Source of the DNA: Mytilisepta virgata
Taxonomy: Eukaryota > Mollusca > Bivalvia > Mytilida > Mytilidae
Direction: 5' to 3'
DNA: 64,000 bases
Assembly (NCBI GenBank): GCA_028015205.1
Contig: CM051516.1
Coordinates: 34,920,230-34,984,229, forward strand
A program made the translations under genes and the position numbers. Of the stretch, positions 1-14,000 are shown piece by piece. The stretch's first letter is position 1; each line of letters begins with the position of its first letter. The notes below the pieces were generated by a model, which saw nothing but the letters and a program-made list of their open reading frames with translations, searched no databases and had not been told where the DNA came from.

Positions 1-1273
1 CAGTACATGTGTAAATGTCAACAAACCATACCGCACCAACATTGCTCAATGCCAAAAATATGGAAAGATGAAATAACTAAAACGTTTAAGAACAGACTAA
101 GATGATAAAATAACCGAAAGAAAAACTTAAAGATACTTCATTTTTTTTCCAAAGAAGTTTAAATACAAGAAAAACGAACACGAAGACTAAAATAGATCAG
201 AATCAAGGGACATCGAAAACTCAAAGCTCAAGCTCAAGCTCGGTGCTTGTTTCACTCACTTTGCAATCATTTTTGGTTACATTTACATTATTTATGTTCC
301 ACAACATGTGTCTATTCATTTTAAAAGAACAGAAAATTAAAGATTTGAAAGTGCCACCAATTTCTTCAAAATCTGTCGTATTCATGCAAGACTCTACCAC
401 CAATACCATTGTTAATGGTTTTGGAGATGGGTTTGAGTTTTAACCATTTAGAAAATGAGAAATTTTTGGTTTTTAAAATAAGATGAAATAAAATGAAATC
501 AAGCTACATTAGAGCCTTCCTCCAAAATGTACATCTTCACAAGTTAACATAATTAAGCACAGAAATTTCTAAAATTTAACCAATTAGAGACATGACTTGC
601 CAGATCTTTAATCATAACAGAATGTGCATTCTTCAGGAAAACCTCGAAAAGCATGTCCAGTACTAGCGACTGTTACAACTGGTTGATTTTTAAGGAATTT
701 CCAAGCTTTAGTCTGAAATGTTGTATGTTAGAAAGACCGTACAACTTTGTCCAGTCTTTAACAGTAATTACAAAGTAACATGAATTTGCAAGGAAAAATT
801 AATTTTAAGGAAGCTGATTAGCTGAATAATTTTTCTTCAACTAATTTTGCAATAACATTTCTTTTTTGGGCGAGGAATGACAAACAATTCTTTAAAGAAA
901 AATATCAACAGCATATCAACAATTACATTTAAATTTGAGAATTTCTGCCAGCCCAAGTACAAAACAATTTTGATTTTTTAATCTTTTTAATTATTTATAA
1001 TGTTATTTGTGTTGATTGGTATTTATAACAGATAATTTGAAAGGTGGTCAAAGTAAGACACGTCAATTAAAAAGACGTTTTCAGGTTATTAGACCTATAA
1101 AACAACTTTTGATCTTAAAGATCCATTTTTGTCTTGTTTAATCTCGTCTGTCTTGATTCTCACAATCTCTGAATTTTCTGATGAAAGCAAGATAACAAGA
1201 CCACAACAAGATGCATTACATTGTATTCAATCAAGATAGGTGGAGACCAGTATACATCAGTTCAGATATATGT
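1..1273. other. Intergenic, no gene recognised
   Basis: AT-rich sequence with only short open frames on both strands. The longest opposed frames, near 221-443, overlap each other and have no recognisable domain. I see no exon with both splice signals and family similarity, and no bounded repeat here. Confidence 0.5.
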
Positions 1274-1660
1274 GTTGAACTAGTCATAACTGGTTTTGAC
1301 CCGTCTTGTCTGACAGCAAGGTTACACATCTGTTCAGAAACATTATACAATTTACCTGTGTCGAACTAATCATATCTGACCAGTCTTGTTTGACAGCAAG
1401 GTTATATATGTGTTCATACATTATACACTTTACATGTGTTGAACTAATCATAACTGGTTTTGACCAGTCTTGTGTGACAGCAAAGTTACACATCTGTTCA
1501 GAGATATTATGCAATTTACCTGTGCAGAAATAATCAAAACTGGTTTTGATCTGTCATGTTTGATAGTAAGGTAAAACATCTGTTCAGAAACATGATACAA
1601 TTTACCTGTGCTGAACTTTTCATAACTGGCTTTGACAGCAACTTAAGGTTACATGTCTCG
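1274..1660. repeat. 86-bp tandem array, about 4.4 copies
   Basis: Units begin near 1274, 1360, 1439, 1525 and 1611, each starting with a variant of GAACTAATCATAACTGG and containing GACAGCAAGGTTACA and CTGTTCAGA. The second unit lacks about 8 bases. The copies are 80-90% alike by eye. The short opposed open frames over this array are products of the repeat rather than genes. Confidence 0.8.
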
Positions 1661-2055
1661 ATAATTAAAAATAAGCAGACCAGAATGGCCATTTAAGATC
1701 AAATATGAGTAACTAGAGTGTAGAAATTTCTAACAGCTGGGCTATAAAAGATATTTTATCAACCACAAGTGGCCATTGGTCACATTGAATTTACAAGAAA
1801 TATAAATAACAACAATTAAATAATATTACAAAAAATCAATATTTTATAAAAATTATTATGTGAATAAAACATTTCTACCCGCCATGCACATATTGTCAGG
1901 ATATTTTTAATGTATGTGATGTAAGGCAAAAGATAGCCGTGAGACACCAAGGGACAATACACTGACATGAAAAAACCATTTCAAAAGTGTTCACTGCAAT
2001 CAATAATTGTTTATAGAAATACATATTTGCTATATATACTGGACATCAATAAAAA
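1661..2055. other. Intergenic, nothing recognised
   Basis: AT-rich spacer between the 86-bp array and the Helitron-like repeat. I see no gene, RNA or bounded element. Confidence 0.4.
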
Positions 2056-2567
2056 CTAGAGGCTCCCAGCACCTGTATTGCTCACCTGGGCTATGTCCAT
2101 CTTGACTGGCAGTCTGGAACATTACAGTCAAGTTCCAATTGGCTCACTGGTTTCAAACAAGAAGATCTTTCAGTGAAATTTCCCATTACATCCTATGTTA
2201 AACTAAGTTTGGGTCTGGTGGCCATCTTGGATGACAGGCCCTGTCATCAGATATATTTCCAAAAGAGGACCACCTAAGGATCATTGCTGCCAAGTTTTGT
2301 TCCAATTGGCTTAGTGGTTTCAGACAAGAAGATCTTCAAGTAAATTTCCCATAGGGTCTTATTTTATATTAAGTTTGGCTCTGGTGGCCATCTTGGATGA
2401 CGGGCGTTGTCATCGTATACAATTCTGAAAGAGGACCACCTGAGGACCATTGCTGCAATTGGCCCAGTGGTTTCAGAGGAGAAGAACTTTTGAGGAAAGT
2501 TTACGACGACGACAACGACGGAAGCCAAGTGATGACAATAGTTCACATGGCCCTTTGGGCCAGGTGA
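2056..2567 (-). mobile_element. Helitron-like non-autonomous repeat
   Basis: Read on the minus strand it starts TCACCTGGCCCAAAGGGCC at 2567 and ends near 2056 with GAGCCTCTAG followed by T. The subterminal ends are inverted (GCTCACCTGG and CCAGGTGAGC), and the 3' end is preceded by an imperfect short stem. In this copy the junctions read A|TC at one side and CTAG|T at the other, which fits the Helitron rule (5' TC, 3' hairpin plus CTRR, insertion between A and T). Other copies lie at 40811-43485, 47235-48203 and 52291-58248. There is no coding capacity. Class assignment is by structure only. Confidence 0.55.
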
Positions 2568-2725
2568 TCTAAAAAGGTCATTAAAACAAACTATTCTAAT
2601 TTCCAATGAGTTCAGGAAATGTTTAAAAACAGGAATACCTATCAACTCATCCAAATGACTAATTAAAATTTGAACATATACAAAAAGGATCACAAAACCA
2701 CTAAAAATTGTGGAAAATATATATA

Positions 2726-3268
2726 AAGCTGAATCTCGTTATCTCGAAATCGCTAGAGTCGAAATTTCGGTTATGTCGAACTTTTTTTCTGGTCCCAACC
2801 AGCCAACAGTATAATTTATGTATTATAATTCCTTTTACCTCGAAATTTGATGAGTCCAAATTACGGTTGTGTCGAAGTGATATTATGTACAAAGGAAATA
2901 TAATTAGTGCAAATATAAACTTGTTATGTCAAATTTATTAATCATCTGTACAGCGTGTCTTGCCAAAAAAGAATTTATAAAATCAATATTGGTCAACAAT
3001 GAAAGGATTATTAATTTCTGATTTCAAACAAATTGTAAATAAGAAACAATAAGAATTTATGAGACAATCATCATTAATCAAAATCATTTGATTACGCTAA
3101 CAAGTAAAAACAGTCAGTGAAACGCATGGAAAGGAATATAGAAGTCATTTAATGTTTATCTCACCTTGTCCAAAACTCAAGGATTTCAAGCTCCTTTTAG
3201 TCAAAGTTCGGCTATCTCGAACCCAATCCCATGGACCTTTGCACTTCGAGATAACGAGATTCAACTGT
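2726..3268. mobile_element. pogo/Tigger-like MITE
   Basis: Inverted ends: the left end reads AGCTGAATCTCGTTATCTCG near 2727 and the right end, read in reverse, gives AGTTGAATCTCGTTATCTCG near 3268. Internal subterminal copies of CTCGAAATT and TGTCGAA occur on both sides. The size is about 540 bp with no transposase frame. Ends of this type with TA target sites are usual for pogo/Tigger relatives. The exact borders are uncertain by a few bases. Confidence 0.55.
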
Positions 3269-3736
3269 GAGCCTTGGTGCTCTGGGATATTTAACTTATA
3301 TCAATATGCAATAAAAATGTAACAGACTCAAACTAAATACAGAAGCATTCTTATTTTGGATTTCTAGTTGCTTTAAAACTTGTTGAATATTTCAGATCTT
3401 TGTTTCCAAGAACATTTAGTGTTTTGTCTTGTGATATGGAGTTTGGATCCTTGTTGAAGAGCATTCAATGGCCGCTAGATGTCCACTATCTTTTCCCATG
3501 TTCAATCTTTTTGCATGTTGTTTCATTGACAGTAACTCTGTATCTATATTCCTACTGTCATTTTTCATTCATTTAATTGAAATAAAAAAAAAATATATAC
3601 ATATATGATTTATTGAGACAACAAAATCATTTACATATTCAATACATTAGAATATTACATAACATTTCTCTGATAAAATTTTAAATAATGATTTTCATAT
3701 ATAAAACATTTTAATGACATATTCAACAGTATATTA

Positions 3737-4106
3737 TGGCAAGCCGTTTTACTATTTATTTTATCTTCAAGATATCTAATAAACTTTATAAGATATCTCA
3801 TATAGTTATAAGATATCTCATATAATATATAAGATATCTTATATAATCTAGTTTTTATAAGATATCTAATAAACTTTATAAAATATCTTATATAATCTAG
3901 TTTTTATAAGATATCTAATAAACTTTATAAGATATCTTATATACTTTAGAAGATACCTTATAAAGTATATAAGATATCTTATGAAGTTCATAAGATATCT
4001 TATAAAAACTAGATTATAAGATATCTTATAAAAACTAGATTATAAGATATCTTATATATTATATGAGATATCTTGAAGTTAGAATAAATAGTAAAACGGC
4101 TTGCCA
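3737..4106. mobile_element. AT-palindrome MITE, TA target site
   Basis: The left end TGGCAAGCCGTTTTACTATT is matched by its inverted copy ending at 4106, and both are flanked by TA (3735-3736 and 4107-4108). The interior is a run of short palindromes built on AAGATATCTTAT, so the whole 370 bp can fold into one hairpin. TA duplication suggests mobilisation by a Tc1/mariner-type transposase. No coding sequence is present. Confidence 0.8.
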
Positions 4107-4340
4107 TAGTATATGCTAACCAATTTGTTGGTCACTTAATTCTTAATACTCTAAAAAATGTTATCTTCATCAACATCTTTATAATAAAAATATAAATAAA
4201 GTATCAAAAATATGATATGAATGTTTCTACTTAACACATTGATTTGACATTCAATTCATTATTCATTCATTCATTCATCAAAAATCACTTATCTGTGCAT
4301 GTGAAAATTACAAATCATAATATATTCACTAGTATTTTTT

Positions 4341-4346
4341 TTTATT
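4341..4346 (-). other. Possible poly(A) signal of CYP39 gene
   Basis: On the minus strand this reads AATAAA, about 740 bases past the P450 stop codon, within an A-rich stretch. It is a candidate only. Nothing else in the sequence fixes the transcript end. Confidence 0.25.
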
Positions 4347-4518
4347 TTTATTTTTTTATCCACAATAAATAAATTCTACAATACAGTAAATATTTTCAAG
4401 CAAAAGATTTAGATTTGTTCTCTACAGACAGTCCTGCAATTTTCCCTGTTAAAAACTTAACACAATGAATGTATATACGGTGTAGTAATAAGTGTCATGA
4501 ATGTTGGTAAATGTGATT

Positions 4519-4622
4519 GTACTATCTCTGTTCAGAGTATTTTTATATAATTTGTACTATCTCTGTTCAGAGTATTTTTATATAATTTGTACTATCTCTG
4601 TTCAGAGTATTTTTATATAATT
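4519..4622. repeat. 35-bp tandem repeat, three copies
   Basis: Three nearly identical head-to-tail units start at 4519, about 4554 and about 4589, each with GTACTATCTCTGTTCAGAG followed by a T/A-rich tail. Each unit contains the small palindrome CTCTGTTCAGAG. The array lies downstream of the P450 gene. Confidence 0.85.
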
Positions 4623-5089
4623 AAGTTCAACATATGGTAATTGAGGAATGACTTTTCAAATACAGTCAATTCAGCACCTTAAAAGGGCACCACTGTACAG
4701 CAAATCATTGTCTAGAAAGGGCAAGATCACAAACTTGTAATTAATATAGAGGTTATTTTGCCAACCAGGAAAAAGGAGAAATACTTTCCAAGAAGCAAAA
4801 TTAGTGTTTTTACTAAATAAATTGGAAAATAGAAAAAATGTAATTCTGCTTACAAAATGATATAACATGCCTGAATTAACCTTTGTACAAATGACACTTA
4901 CTCATCAAGAGCACTATTTTCTTGTCCCTCAGATGCTTTTTACACATGTTTGACTGTATTTGTTTCAACAGAAAGTCACACTGTTAAAGTTTTTATCATG
5001 GCTTAAACTTAAATTATACCATTAAATGAGAAAAAATCATTCCTGAGTGAATTTGTTCATACAATTTGTGTAGTACTTAAGCATGTGAA

Positions 5090-8000
5090 TTATGCCACAG
5101 TCCTAAGTCTGTATTCAACTGGACATGGCTCAGCCGGCTGTTGTGTTCCAACCAAGTGTTTCTTGCTCTGAAAGTATTCATAAGTTTGTGATTTCTTTTC
5201 AAATTAGAACTTAACAATGTCTCTATGTGATCTAACAGAGTACTAAAACACACACATGTACTTGGAAACATTTCAATAATTGACCACTTATCTTTCAAAA
5301 TTGTGAAATGTGAATAAAACAACTTGATGGGATAATTTTAATTTTTTTTATTACAGTATTTTAAACTGTTTTATTGATTACTAACTTCTTTAACAAAGAA
5401 TCAACTAAATATGCATTTCCTCCCTTCGTGAGACACCCACCTTTTCAATCAGTCATATTTTCAATCATGGTGTAATTATTATCTAAATATAATTACAAAG
5501 TTCCTACTATAAATAATTTTTCTTTTTTTTATCATTTTATCAACTTTCAATTACATTTAAGCTGTACTTAGATGTAATTACTTTTTATTGATAAAGTTGG
5601 AAATACTGGAGTCATTAAAAATGTCAATCCTCGACATTGGGTTCACAAGCAGGACATATATCATAGGACTTAAAACCTAAGTTGGATGATAGATGATAGA
5701 TCTTCTTCACCACTTAAGGCTGTTCCAAAAATAAATCATCATGTCCAAATGCATATTTTATTTTACCCCACCATACACAAAATAATAATTCATTACCACT
5801 TTTAAGGTGGTACCTAACACTACAGGGAGATAACTCTGTAAAATCAGCTAAACGTTTTAATAACGTTGTGTTGTTAAGGGAATATTAAGCTTTTCAATGA
5901 TCAATATTAGTGTTTGTCAAACTGCTATACAATCAGTGTAATTTTTCTTATGAATTGGTTGGTTCAAATGTTTTGAAATTTTAAAATTTTTGTCAATGGG
6001 TCAAAGTAAATACTTTGTCAAAATTTTATGAAAATTAAACGAGCCAAATTAATTTTAGTGAAAGTGTTGGGTACCACCTTAATGTTTTATTCAATTTATA
6101 AGAAAATGACAATCCATCAAGTACCTTGTGACCCTCCCATACACTTCTGAGATGTCCCCTCACTAATGATGCTTTCTCAGCTGTTTTGGTCGTGTCTATA
6201 TATGCTAGAACAGATCATCACAATAAAGAATATTTCTTTTTGACCAAATATAACTTTAACCAAAATTTGAAAGCAATGGATCTTTGTCAAACTGGCAAAC
6301 TCTTCATTATTTTTATGCACTCATAAATTATAAATAAGTTAGGTATATTGCATTTCTGAAGTTTGCCGATAATTACTGTGGTCATTTCCATCATGTTGCA
6401 TGGAACATTTGGAAAAATCATTTGGGCATTTATGGTTTGGATACCTCAATGCTGTAATTACAGCTTGTTTCCTCCTAAAGCAGAATACATAAAGTGAATA
6501 ACAATTTCTTTACTGAAGATAAATACTTACTGGTTCAGGAACAGTTTGTTTGAGCAGTGTACAATCAAACATATGTATAAACATGGCCACATACATCTGA
6601 ATCTCTAATATGGCATACCATCTAAAACAATATTTTTTGTCAGATAAGACAACAGAGACAGAGAATGAATCCTGTCGGAAACAATACATGAATATTCATA
6701 CTGATACTTTCAAAAATACAGATTCTAACATCATTTCCAGTGGATTATAGGATTTATCTAATCAAGTTAGTGAAATCATTGAATTTAAAAGTCCGAACAC
6801 TGGCAAGGACTTTAAAATTTGATCATTTAACTATCGATATTTGATAAATCCAATAATCCTGGAGTAAGGATGTAAGAATCTGTTTCTCTAATGATTATAC
6901 AATAAATTTTCATATTTGATAAACCAAAATCCCCATCAAATGCTTTCATATTCCTGATTTTTACGTAAAAACTTGTACAATATGTTTCTCCTATTCTTGA
7001 CGTGTTTAATCGGTGGGATAAAAATACATAATATCTTTAACCACTTCCCGGTGATTAAATTTCTACGTGGGAATTACCGCCCTTTTTTTCTAGAGTTATT
7101 TGAACGATAAAAAAGAGAATTCCCGAAATGACGTCTATGTAAACAAACTACATAGCAACGACATTTTCTTGAGGTTTTTGTCGAAAATCATAGGAGAAAC
7201 AGATTCTCCTTCAATTTACTCGTGAGTTATGGAATTTATCCACCCTAAATAGTTAAATTTTAGATTTTAAAGGCTCGTGTGTTGAAAATCGAAAATTTAA
7301 CTATCTCGGATGGAGAAATTCCATAACCCACTCGTACCTGAAGGAGAATCTATATTGATATGTTGCTATCTCATTATTAATAGATTTCAAGAAATGTGAA
7401 GGTAAAGGTTGTTTCGGTGAGTTATGACCATTTGTTTGAACCAATCATCGACGGAGATCATCTACAACCATATGCTGATTAAAGTTTTGATTAAAAAGTG
7501 TTCAGAAAGGGTTAAATTGACAAAGAATTAGAGAATACTGGTTATATACTTAATTTTTGCTTGCAACATTGCATTAAATCCTCTACTGAAATCAAGTTAA
7601 TTATTCTTAAATTATTGTTAGATGCCAAAAGCTCACAAACAATAAATGCTTAGATTATTTCTGAATTTACTATATCAAATTAATTGGAAAGCAAGATGAC
7701 AAAAATTATTAGGTTAAAATGAGGCATACAAAAATAAATTTTCTGGACATTTTCCAATATTATTTTGTTTTTTTGAATGTTTAACCTTAAAATTCATACC
7801 TTCCAGGACACTGGTATCGTCCCCCTCCAAATGCCACAAATCCATCTAAAAATATGTTCTTTTCTAAATCTGCTTCTTTCCATCTTTCCTGAAACATAAA
7901 GGATAAAGTATTGTCTATAAAGGAAAACACTAACAACTTTTATTTTCATTTTATTTCTTCCTTAAGTATCACATTGACCTACATTGCAAAAAAAAAACAC

Positions 8001-11000
8001 CCTGAAAGCATTTCTACTCCTTAGAGCAGGAAAATTACAAATATTAAAAGAAATTATCTAACTCTGAACTTAATTTCATCTAAATTTGAGTCAAAACATT
8101 TGGGGGTTAAATTGAAACAATGCATCTTACCCCTTTTAGCTTAATGATATTTAATACTCACTGGTTTATAGCTCCATGGATCAGGGAAATATTCCTGGTT
8201 CCTGTGTGCCCAGTAGGGTGATAACATCAACATATCGCCTTCTGGGATTTTTATATCCTAAAAAAAAAGTATAAGGGTATATCACAAAATAGCACAATGG
8301 TGCAATCAGTCTTAGCTTTATTGAACTGGTCTTAATAAGTCTTCATGAACTTTTTATTTTGATTTTGATTTTTAAATATCGGAAATTGTAAAAATCAAGA
8401 CATAAATGGGTGTTTACGATCAAGTGTGTCACCAGTGAATAAACGAAAATTCTTTTTTTGTAGTTTTGAAATTTTTCTCTTCACTTCAATACAAAACAGT
8501 TCCCAAAAAGAAAATTCTTTGAGGAGATTTAAACATGTTTTCACTTTACTAGGATTATACTGGAGACATCTTTCACTCTACTTATATCCTGAACTTACCC
8601 TTATTGTAAATGATTTAACCACACGTCTTGTGATAATACCAGTAGGTCTTAGTCTTATGGCTTCCAGGACACACCATTTTAAATAAGACATTTTTTTCAA
8701 CTTGTCCTCTGTAATTTTTGGACAGTTACCTGTAGCAGCAAAAACAAATTATGCTGATTTTTTTTTTTATTGTAGAAATATAAAATAATAAAAAAAAATC
8801 AAATAAAAAAAAATATAAAAAAAAACAAAAATGGAATTTATACCAAAAATCAGTGCAATTAAATGTATGCATAAAACATACATTTTGCTCCTTTAGTTCA
8901 TTTCTCCAAATGTCAAATACCATTGTGCAATCAGTAAAAAAACCTGCAAATGAGTTCAGTGATCAACTATATGATTAGAGTACCGGTGGCCTTCTAGCTG
9001 TTAGCAATCCTCTATAAATAAATAAAGAATTAAACTATAACCAGTGCAAAACAATCATTTATATTTGGTTGGGTTATTTTAAAAGGCACAAAACTACACA
9101 AGAAGCTGCCTGACTGACATAAAACTGTATTTTTCTTCATCACTAATTGAAGCTAGTCACCAACCCCCATGACAAGTCACCATACATAACCCCACTAATA
9201 AATGGATTTTTTCCATTGAGAAAACCCGTTACAAACCCTGCTTACTGTGCAGAAAATATTAAATGAAAAAAAAGGCTTTGATTATGCACAGAAAATGACC
9301 ATATCAAATTGATTTTTAGTTCTTTGGATTTTTCGATGGCAAAAATGGGTGCGAGCAAGCGAAATTTTCATTTAAATTTCTTTTTTCTAGAAGACCACTT
9401 TTTTCAGGCAAAGGTCAAATTTACAAGCAGCACATATTTTTTTTAACTAATATTTTTCCAAAAATTGAAAAAATTTCTTATTTCTTACCAAATTTTTGGA
9501 GCAAGAAAGCAATTTTTAGTTTTAATTTCTTGAAAAAATGAAGAAATTGGGGCAAATCTTCAGCATTTTTTAAAAGTGAAGCGGCAAAACTTTCTTTTTC
9601 TTAAAACTTACGTAGTCCAAAAATCGTAGCGGCAAAATCCAAAAACTAGAAATAAATTTGGTGTGGCCTTATTAAATACTATTTGATTGTTCTAAAGGAT
9701 GTTTGCAAGTATTCAATTTGTAACTGATTAAATCAATTATAAAACTTTACTACTTGTTATCAAGTTCAATATCCAATTCTCACTAAAACATCACTAGACG
9801 ACCAAACCAATCAAAATGTTTTATAAGACATTTGCTCATTAAAAGTCCTTTCAATTACCTCAGACATGCTGCATATGGCTAAAATACATGTATTGCCATC
9901 TATCTGGACAGGATCAATGAGGATCAAACATCTACTGAAAATGCCTATTTCAGGTAAGAATCATTTGTTACTTCAAAATTGAAAATGCTGCAGATTTTGA
10001 CATTGTAATTAAATATTTTTATTATAATAGATGTTTAAATACTGTTTATCCTTCTGTGTAAAATTCACATTCTACAAGGCTAAAACTAAGGCAAGGATGT
10101 TGGAAGTCAACACTAGGTAAACTCATTGTTATTACAGTAAAATCTATAATCAACATCTGCAAAGCTTAGAATATAACATAGTTATCTCCCATTTTACAAC
10201 TTTAATCCAAAGCTATTATATAAAGCGTGATGTTATTGCACCATGACAAAGTTATAAATCAATAAAGATGCATTATTTTGCCTTGCAAAGTGTGAAAACA
10301 GTAGTAAACAAGGTATAACAGTGAAAAGCAGTAAGACCTTTTCAGAAACTGACAGACAAAGGAATTTGTCATTATGTGGCAATATAACTTTTTTGGGGGG
10401 GTTGGGGGAGGGGGAATTTAGATTTTCAATTAAAATGATGTACCGGTAAATTGTGATTTTCAACCATCAGCATTCAAGAGAAGCAAGCTTTACTTCCACA
10501 AGACTTTGGTCTGAAGGTAATTGACGGTTTTCCTCAAGAGTGGTGTGTTCAAATACATGTATTTTCACAATCCAAAAAATAAATAAATTACTATAAATAC
10601 ATTGAAACAGAAATTTTAATATTTTTATTTGAAACATATTCCTAAAATATGCCACAATCATGTTACCATGTTTGTTGTTATTGTGTTAATATTTCACAAG
10701 TCTACCATTACACATAACCATGAAAATTGGTGCCCATGGAAAAGATGAATCTACAGTACACTCATTAAGACTAGCAGTGAAAAGGAAATTGTTAAGCATA
10801 AACCAAATAATAAGTAATTCCTACCAGGTTTTCCTAACACATTTTCTAATTCTGTTCTCAACTTTTGAAGAACTTTATCATCATGCAATATAAAAGCTAG
10901 TGTCCAAAATGTAATCTGTTGATAAATAATTAAGATTGAAAAAAATTCTAAATTTAATGAAATTTTACAATAATTTCCTGAATAACAGGATTTTGGCAGC

Positions 11001-14000
11001 AACTTGTTCCATGTTTTTCATGAATATTGTTGGCTAGAATATTTTATATAAAAGTTATAAGTTATAGATATGTACATTTATTAATTTCTATATAATATAA
11101 TTCAAAACCATTCTTCTTTTTTTTCATATCAAATAATACGTCTTAATAATAACCAGTGCCTATCAACCCCACAGTTGTGCTACTGACTATTAATCAAGAT
11201 TTTAGACTCTCACATTTTGGAGAGATGTCAAAAAGCTACTCAGTATTTTAGATTTAATTCTCATATTCATTTACCATTTACTCTCGTTATCTCAAACTTG
11301 CTAGAACTGAATTTTTCATGTGGTCCTAAATGTTTTACATTGCAAATATATGTCTTTTGACTCCTTTTTAGTCAAATTTGCATGAGAAGAATCTCGAAAT
11401 AAATATTAAGTCCCAAATTATAAAAACAACAAAAATTTTATTTGTTAACTTGCAGTATTCCTCATCTGTCAAAACATCCCCTTGCGGATTAATTTTCTTC
11501 ACAGTTTTTTATTTCTGTCAATTGACAATCTGCGTCTATTGATTTTTTGTGCTATTGATTTATTATGAAGTTACCTTGATTTGTATAATCAAGGAGAATC
11601 AATGATTTATTTGTCGCCTTGCACTTGGCATATACATTACAGATTATGTCAATGGACTGTCAAATCTTTTTGATCTAATGTACTTCAACTCTTTGTTATT
11701 CAAAATAAATATAAAATTTTACACAAAGTACACTTACATTAATTATACAAGTATCTGAACATGGATAAATAAATTGAGGTCTTGATAGTACATGTAAAAT
11801 ATCGTTTTATTCCAGCACCGACAGAGATTTTAGATTTACAGGAAGTAGTAACTTCATAACTGGGAAAATTTGTCAGCTCCTTTTTAGTCTAATTACGTCT
11901 ATCTCAAATTTTCTTGGGGGTCAGAAGGACTTCCAGATAACCAGAGTACACTGTATATGATTTACACTGTTTAATTTTGACTTTACCCGTCTGGAAAAGA
12001 AATAGCTATTGTGATTATCACTCACTGGAATTGCATTAGCTAAAGATGCCCATAGCAGTAACAAGCTGTAATTTGGTCTGTGTTCATCTCTAACAACATT
12101 TAACAAGGACTGTAATAATGTCTGAAATAAAAACTGGTTATAATTAAATAATTTAACTTTATTGTTTTTCTTCATATGAAGGTGCCATTTTCCTTTCAAA
12201 ATGAAATATAACTTACAATCATGTTCTATTATGGTCCAGATATCTTAAGCTAACAAAACCTTTCTACTGCACCTCACTACAATAAAGTCTGTGTGTTCAT
12301 GTGTACCAGATGAATTTCTTGTTTATTTGTGTGCATTTTTCTTCAATGATTATTTCATATTTGTTATTTCACTGAAATTCATCCCAAGTATCTTGGTTTT
12401 CATGTGTGTTTTACTTCTTTCTTATAGTTCAATAGTGTAGAGTAATAATGAGGAATTACAAAATAACCTTACTAAATCCATATGGATAACATGAATTATT
12501 CCAAAATTTTGATCAATGCTGACTACTGTGTTCAGCTGATAAAGCTCTAATATTTATTTCAAAGATTTTGATCTTCTATTTCCTTGTGTAATAGGAATAC
12601 TGTGAAATGCTCAAAAACTTATAACCTTCACTTCAATTTACATTTTTCATAAAAATCTCATAAGTATATTGGGGGCTTCGGTGGCAGAGTGGTCTAGGTA
12701 GTTTGTCATGACTACTAGTGATCACTAGCCTGTCAACGCTGAGGTTGTGAAATCGAATCTCACCTGTGGCGGGGTGTGTTCGACTCCGATCTTGACAAGG
12801 ATTGCCAATTTTCCTACCAAAGGTCGGTGGTTCTGTCCAGGTACTGCGGCTTCCTCCACAAATAAAAACTGGCCGCCACGAAATAGCCAACCCCAACTAA
12901 ACAAATCATAAGTATATTTTATGATAAATAAAATAAATGTGAAATCAAATTATCTCTAATTCAAGATTTAGAGCAGCATTTATTTGATTCATGCATAAAT
13001 TTCATATGGTGTAATACCTTTGGGTGAAATTTCATTGAATTCCATCAGAACATTGTCAAATTATCTCCCCTTCAATATGTTGGAAAGAAATTATTTTGTT
13101 CATGCATATCTTTCTATGGTACGCTACCTTGTGCGAAGTTTCACTGAAATATATCATAACAGAGAAGTTGAAATTAAAAGGTCTACATTATATGATGAAT
13201 CAAATAAATGCTTAAATCAAAATATCAACTCTTGTGACTTCCAACAGGAATTATTTTGCTTCATGCTCACATGTTATAGTTTGTGTGAAGGGTCACTGAA
13301 TGTCATCAGATAATTTAAGAGGAGATGTGTTTACAAGATTCATGGATAGATTGATGGACTGACAGATTGACAGACAGGAAAATTTCTACCTTAAAATCCT
13401 TAATATTGAATGTGACACCAGCAATGCCTATTCACATTATAGTGGAATATCTGCTGATAATTTTATACCTCATTTTCATCATCTATTTGTTTGCTTTCCT
13501 CCACTTTAAACTTTTGGACCACTTTACCAAATAAACTCAGTAAATATTTTTTAGCTGCTGACCAATCTCTGAAAAAAGTATAAAGTAACTCGGAAGATAG
13601 TTGCCTTAACTGGTATAACTCAAACATCGGCATCTTAAACTCAATTTTAATTTCTTTACCAAAATTACTATAGATTTCATAAAATATTTTTGTCCATCCC
13701 TTGTTTGTTTTAGTGACTGAAGTTCTATTTGATATACAACACTGAATCTTCAAAAACATATGTTGACAAAAATATTCTGACTGTTCAATACCATTAAGTT
13801 TCATGGGTTTGCTTTAAGAAATCTATAGTTTTTTTAACATTTTTTAGGGATCATCAAGGTGGCAAATTAAGAGCTATGGTACATAATACATGTAGTTACC
13901 TACAGATATGTGCTTCAACAAGGAATGAATAAGGTAATATATAGTTTTGGGGAAGGGATCTGAACCATTTTTAAGATAAATTAAGGTTTCTGGTCTTGAG

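Noticed and set aside
5405..5442. Minus-strand VGVSRREEMHI then stop, as another candidate P450 end
   Set aside because: No pyrimidine tract before the AG and no LHL residues before VGV. The exon at 5090-5167 is clearly better.
6430..6472. Possible last P450 exon reading EETSCNYSIEVSKP then stop
   Set aside because: It would need an intron of only about 58 bases and lacks the HLVG motif expected in this family. The exon at 5090-5167 has HLVGTQQP, a good acceptor and the right phase.
10385..10420. G-run tract (GGGGGGG...GGGGGAGGGGG) as a G-quadruplex regulatory site
   Set aside because: It can probably fold, but it sits deep in an intron without any supporting context.
12671..12760. A functional tRNA gene
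   Set aside because: The A and B boxes are present but no complete cloverleaf is seen. The sequence continues into a SINE body with tail and target duplications, and a second copy exists.
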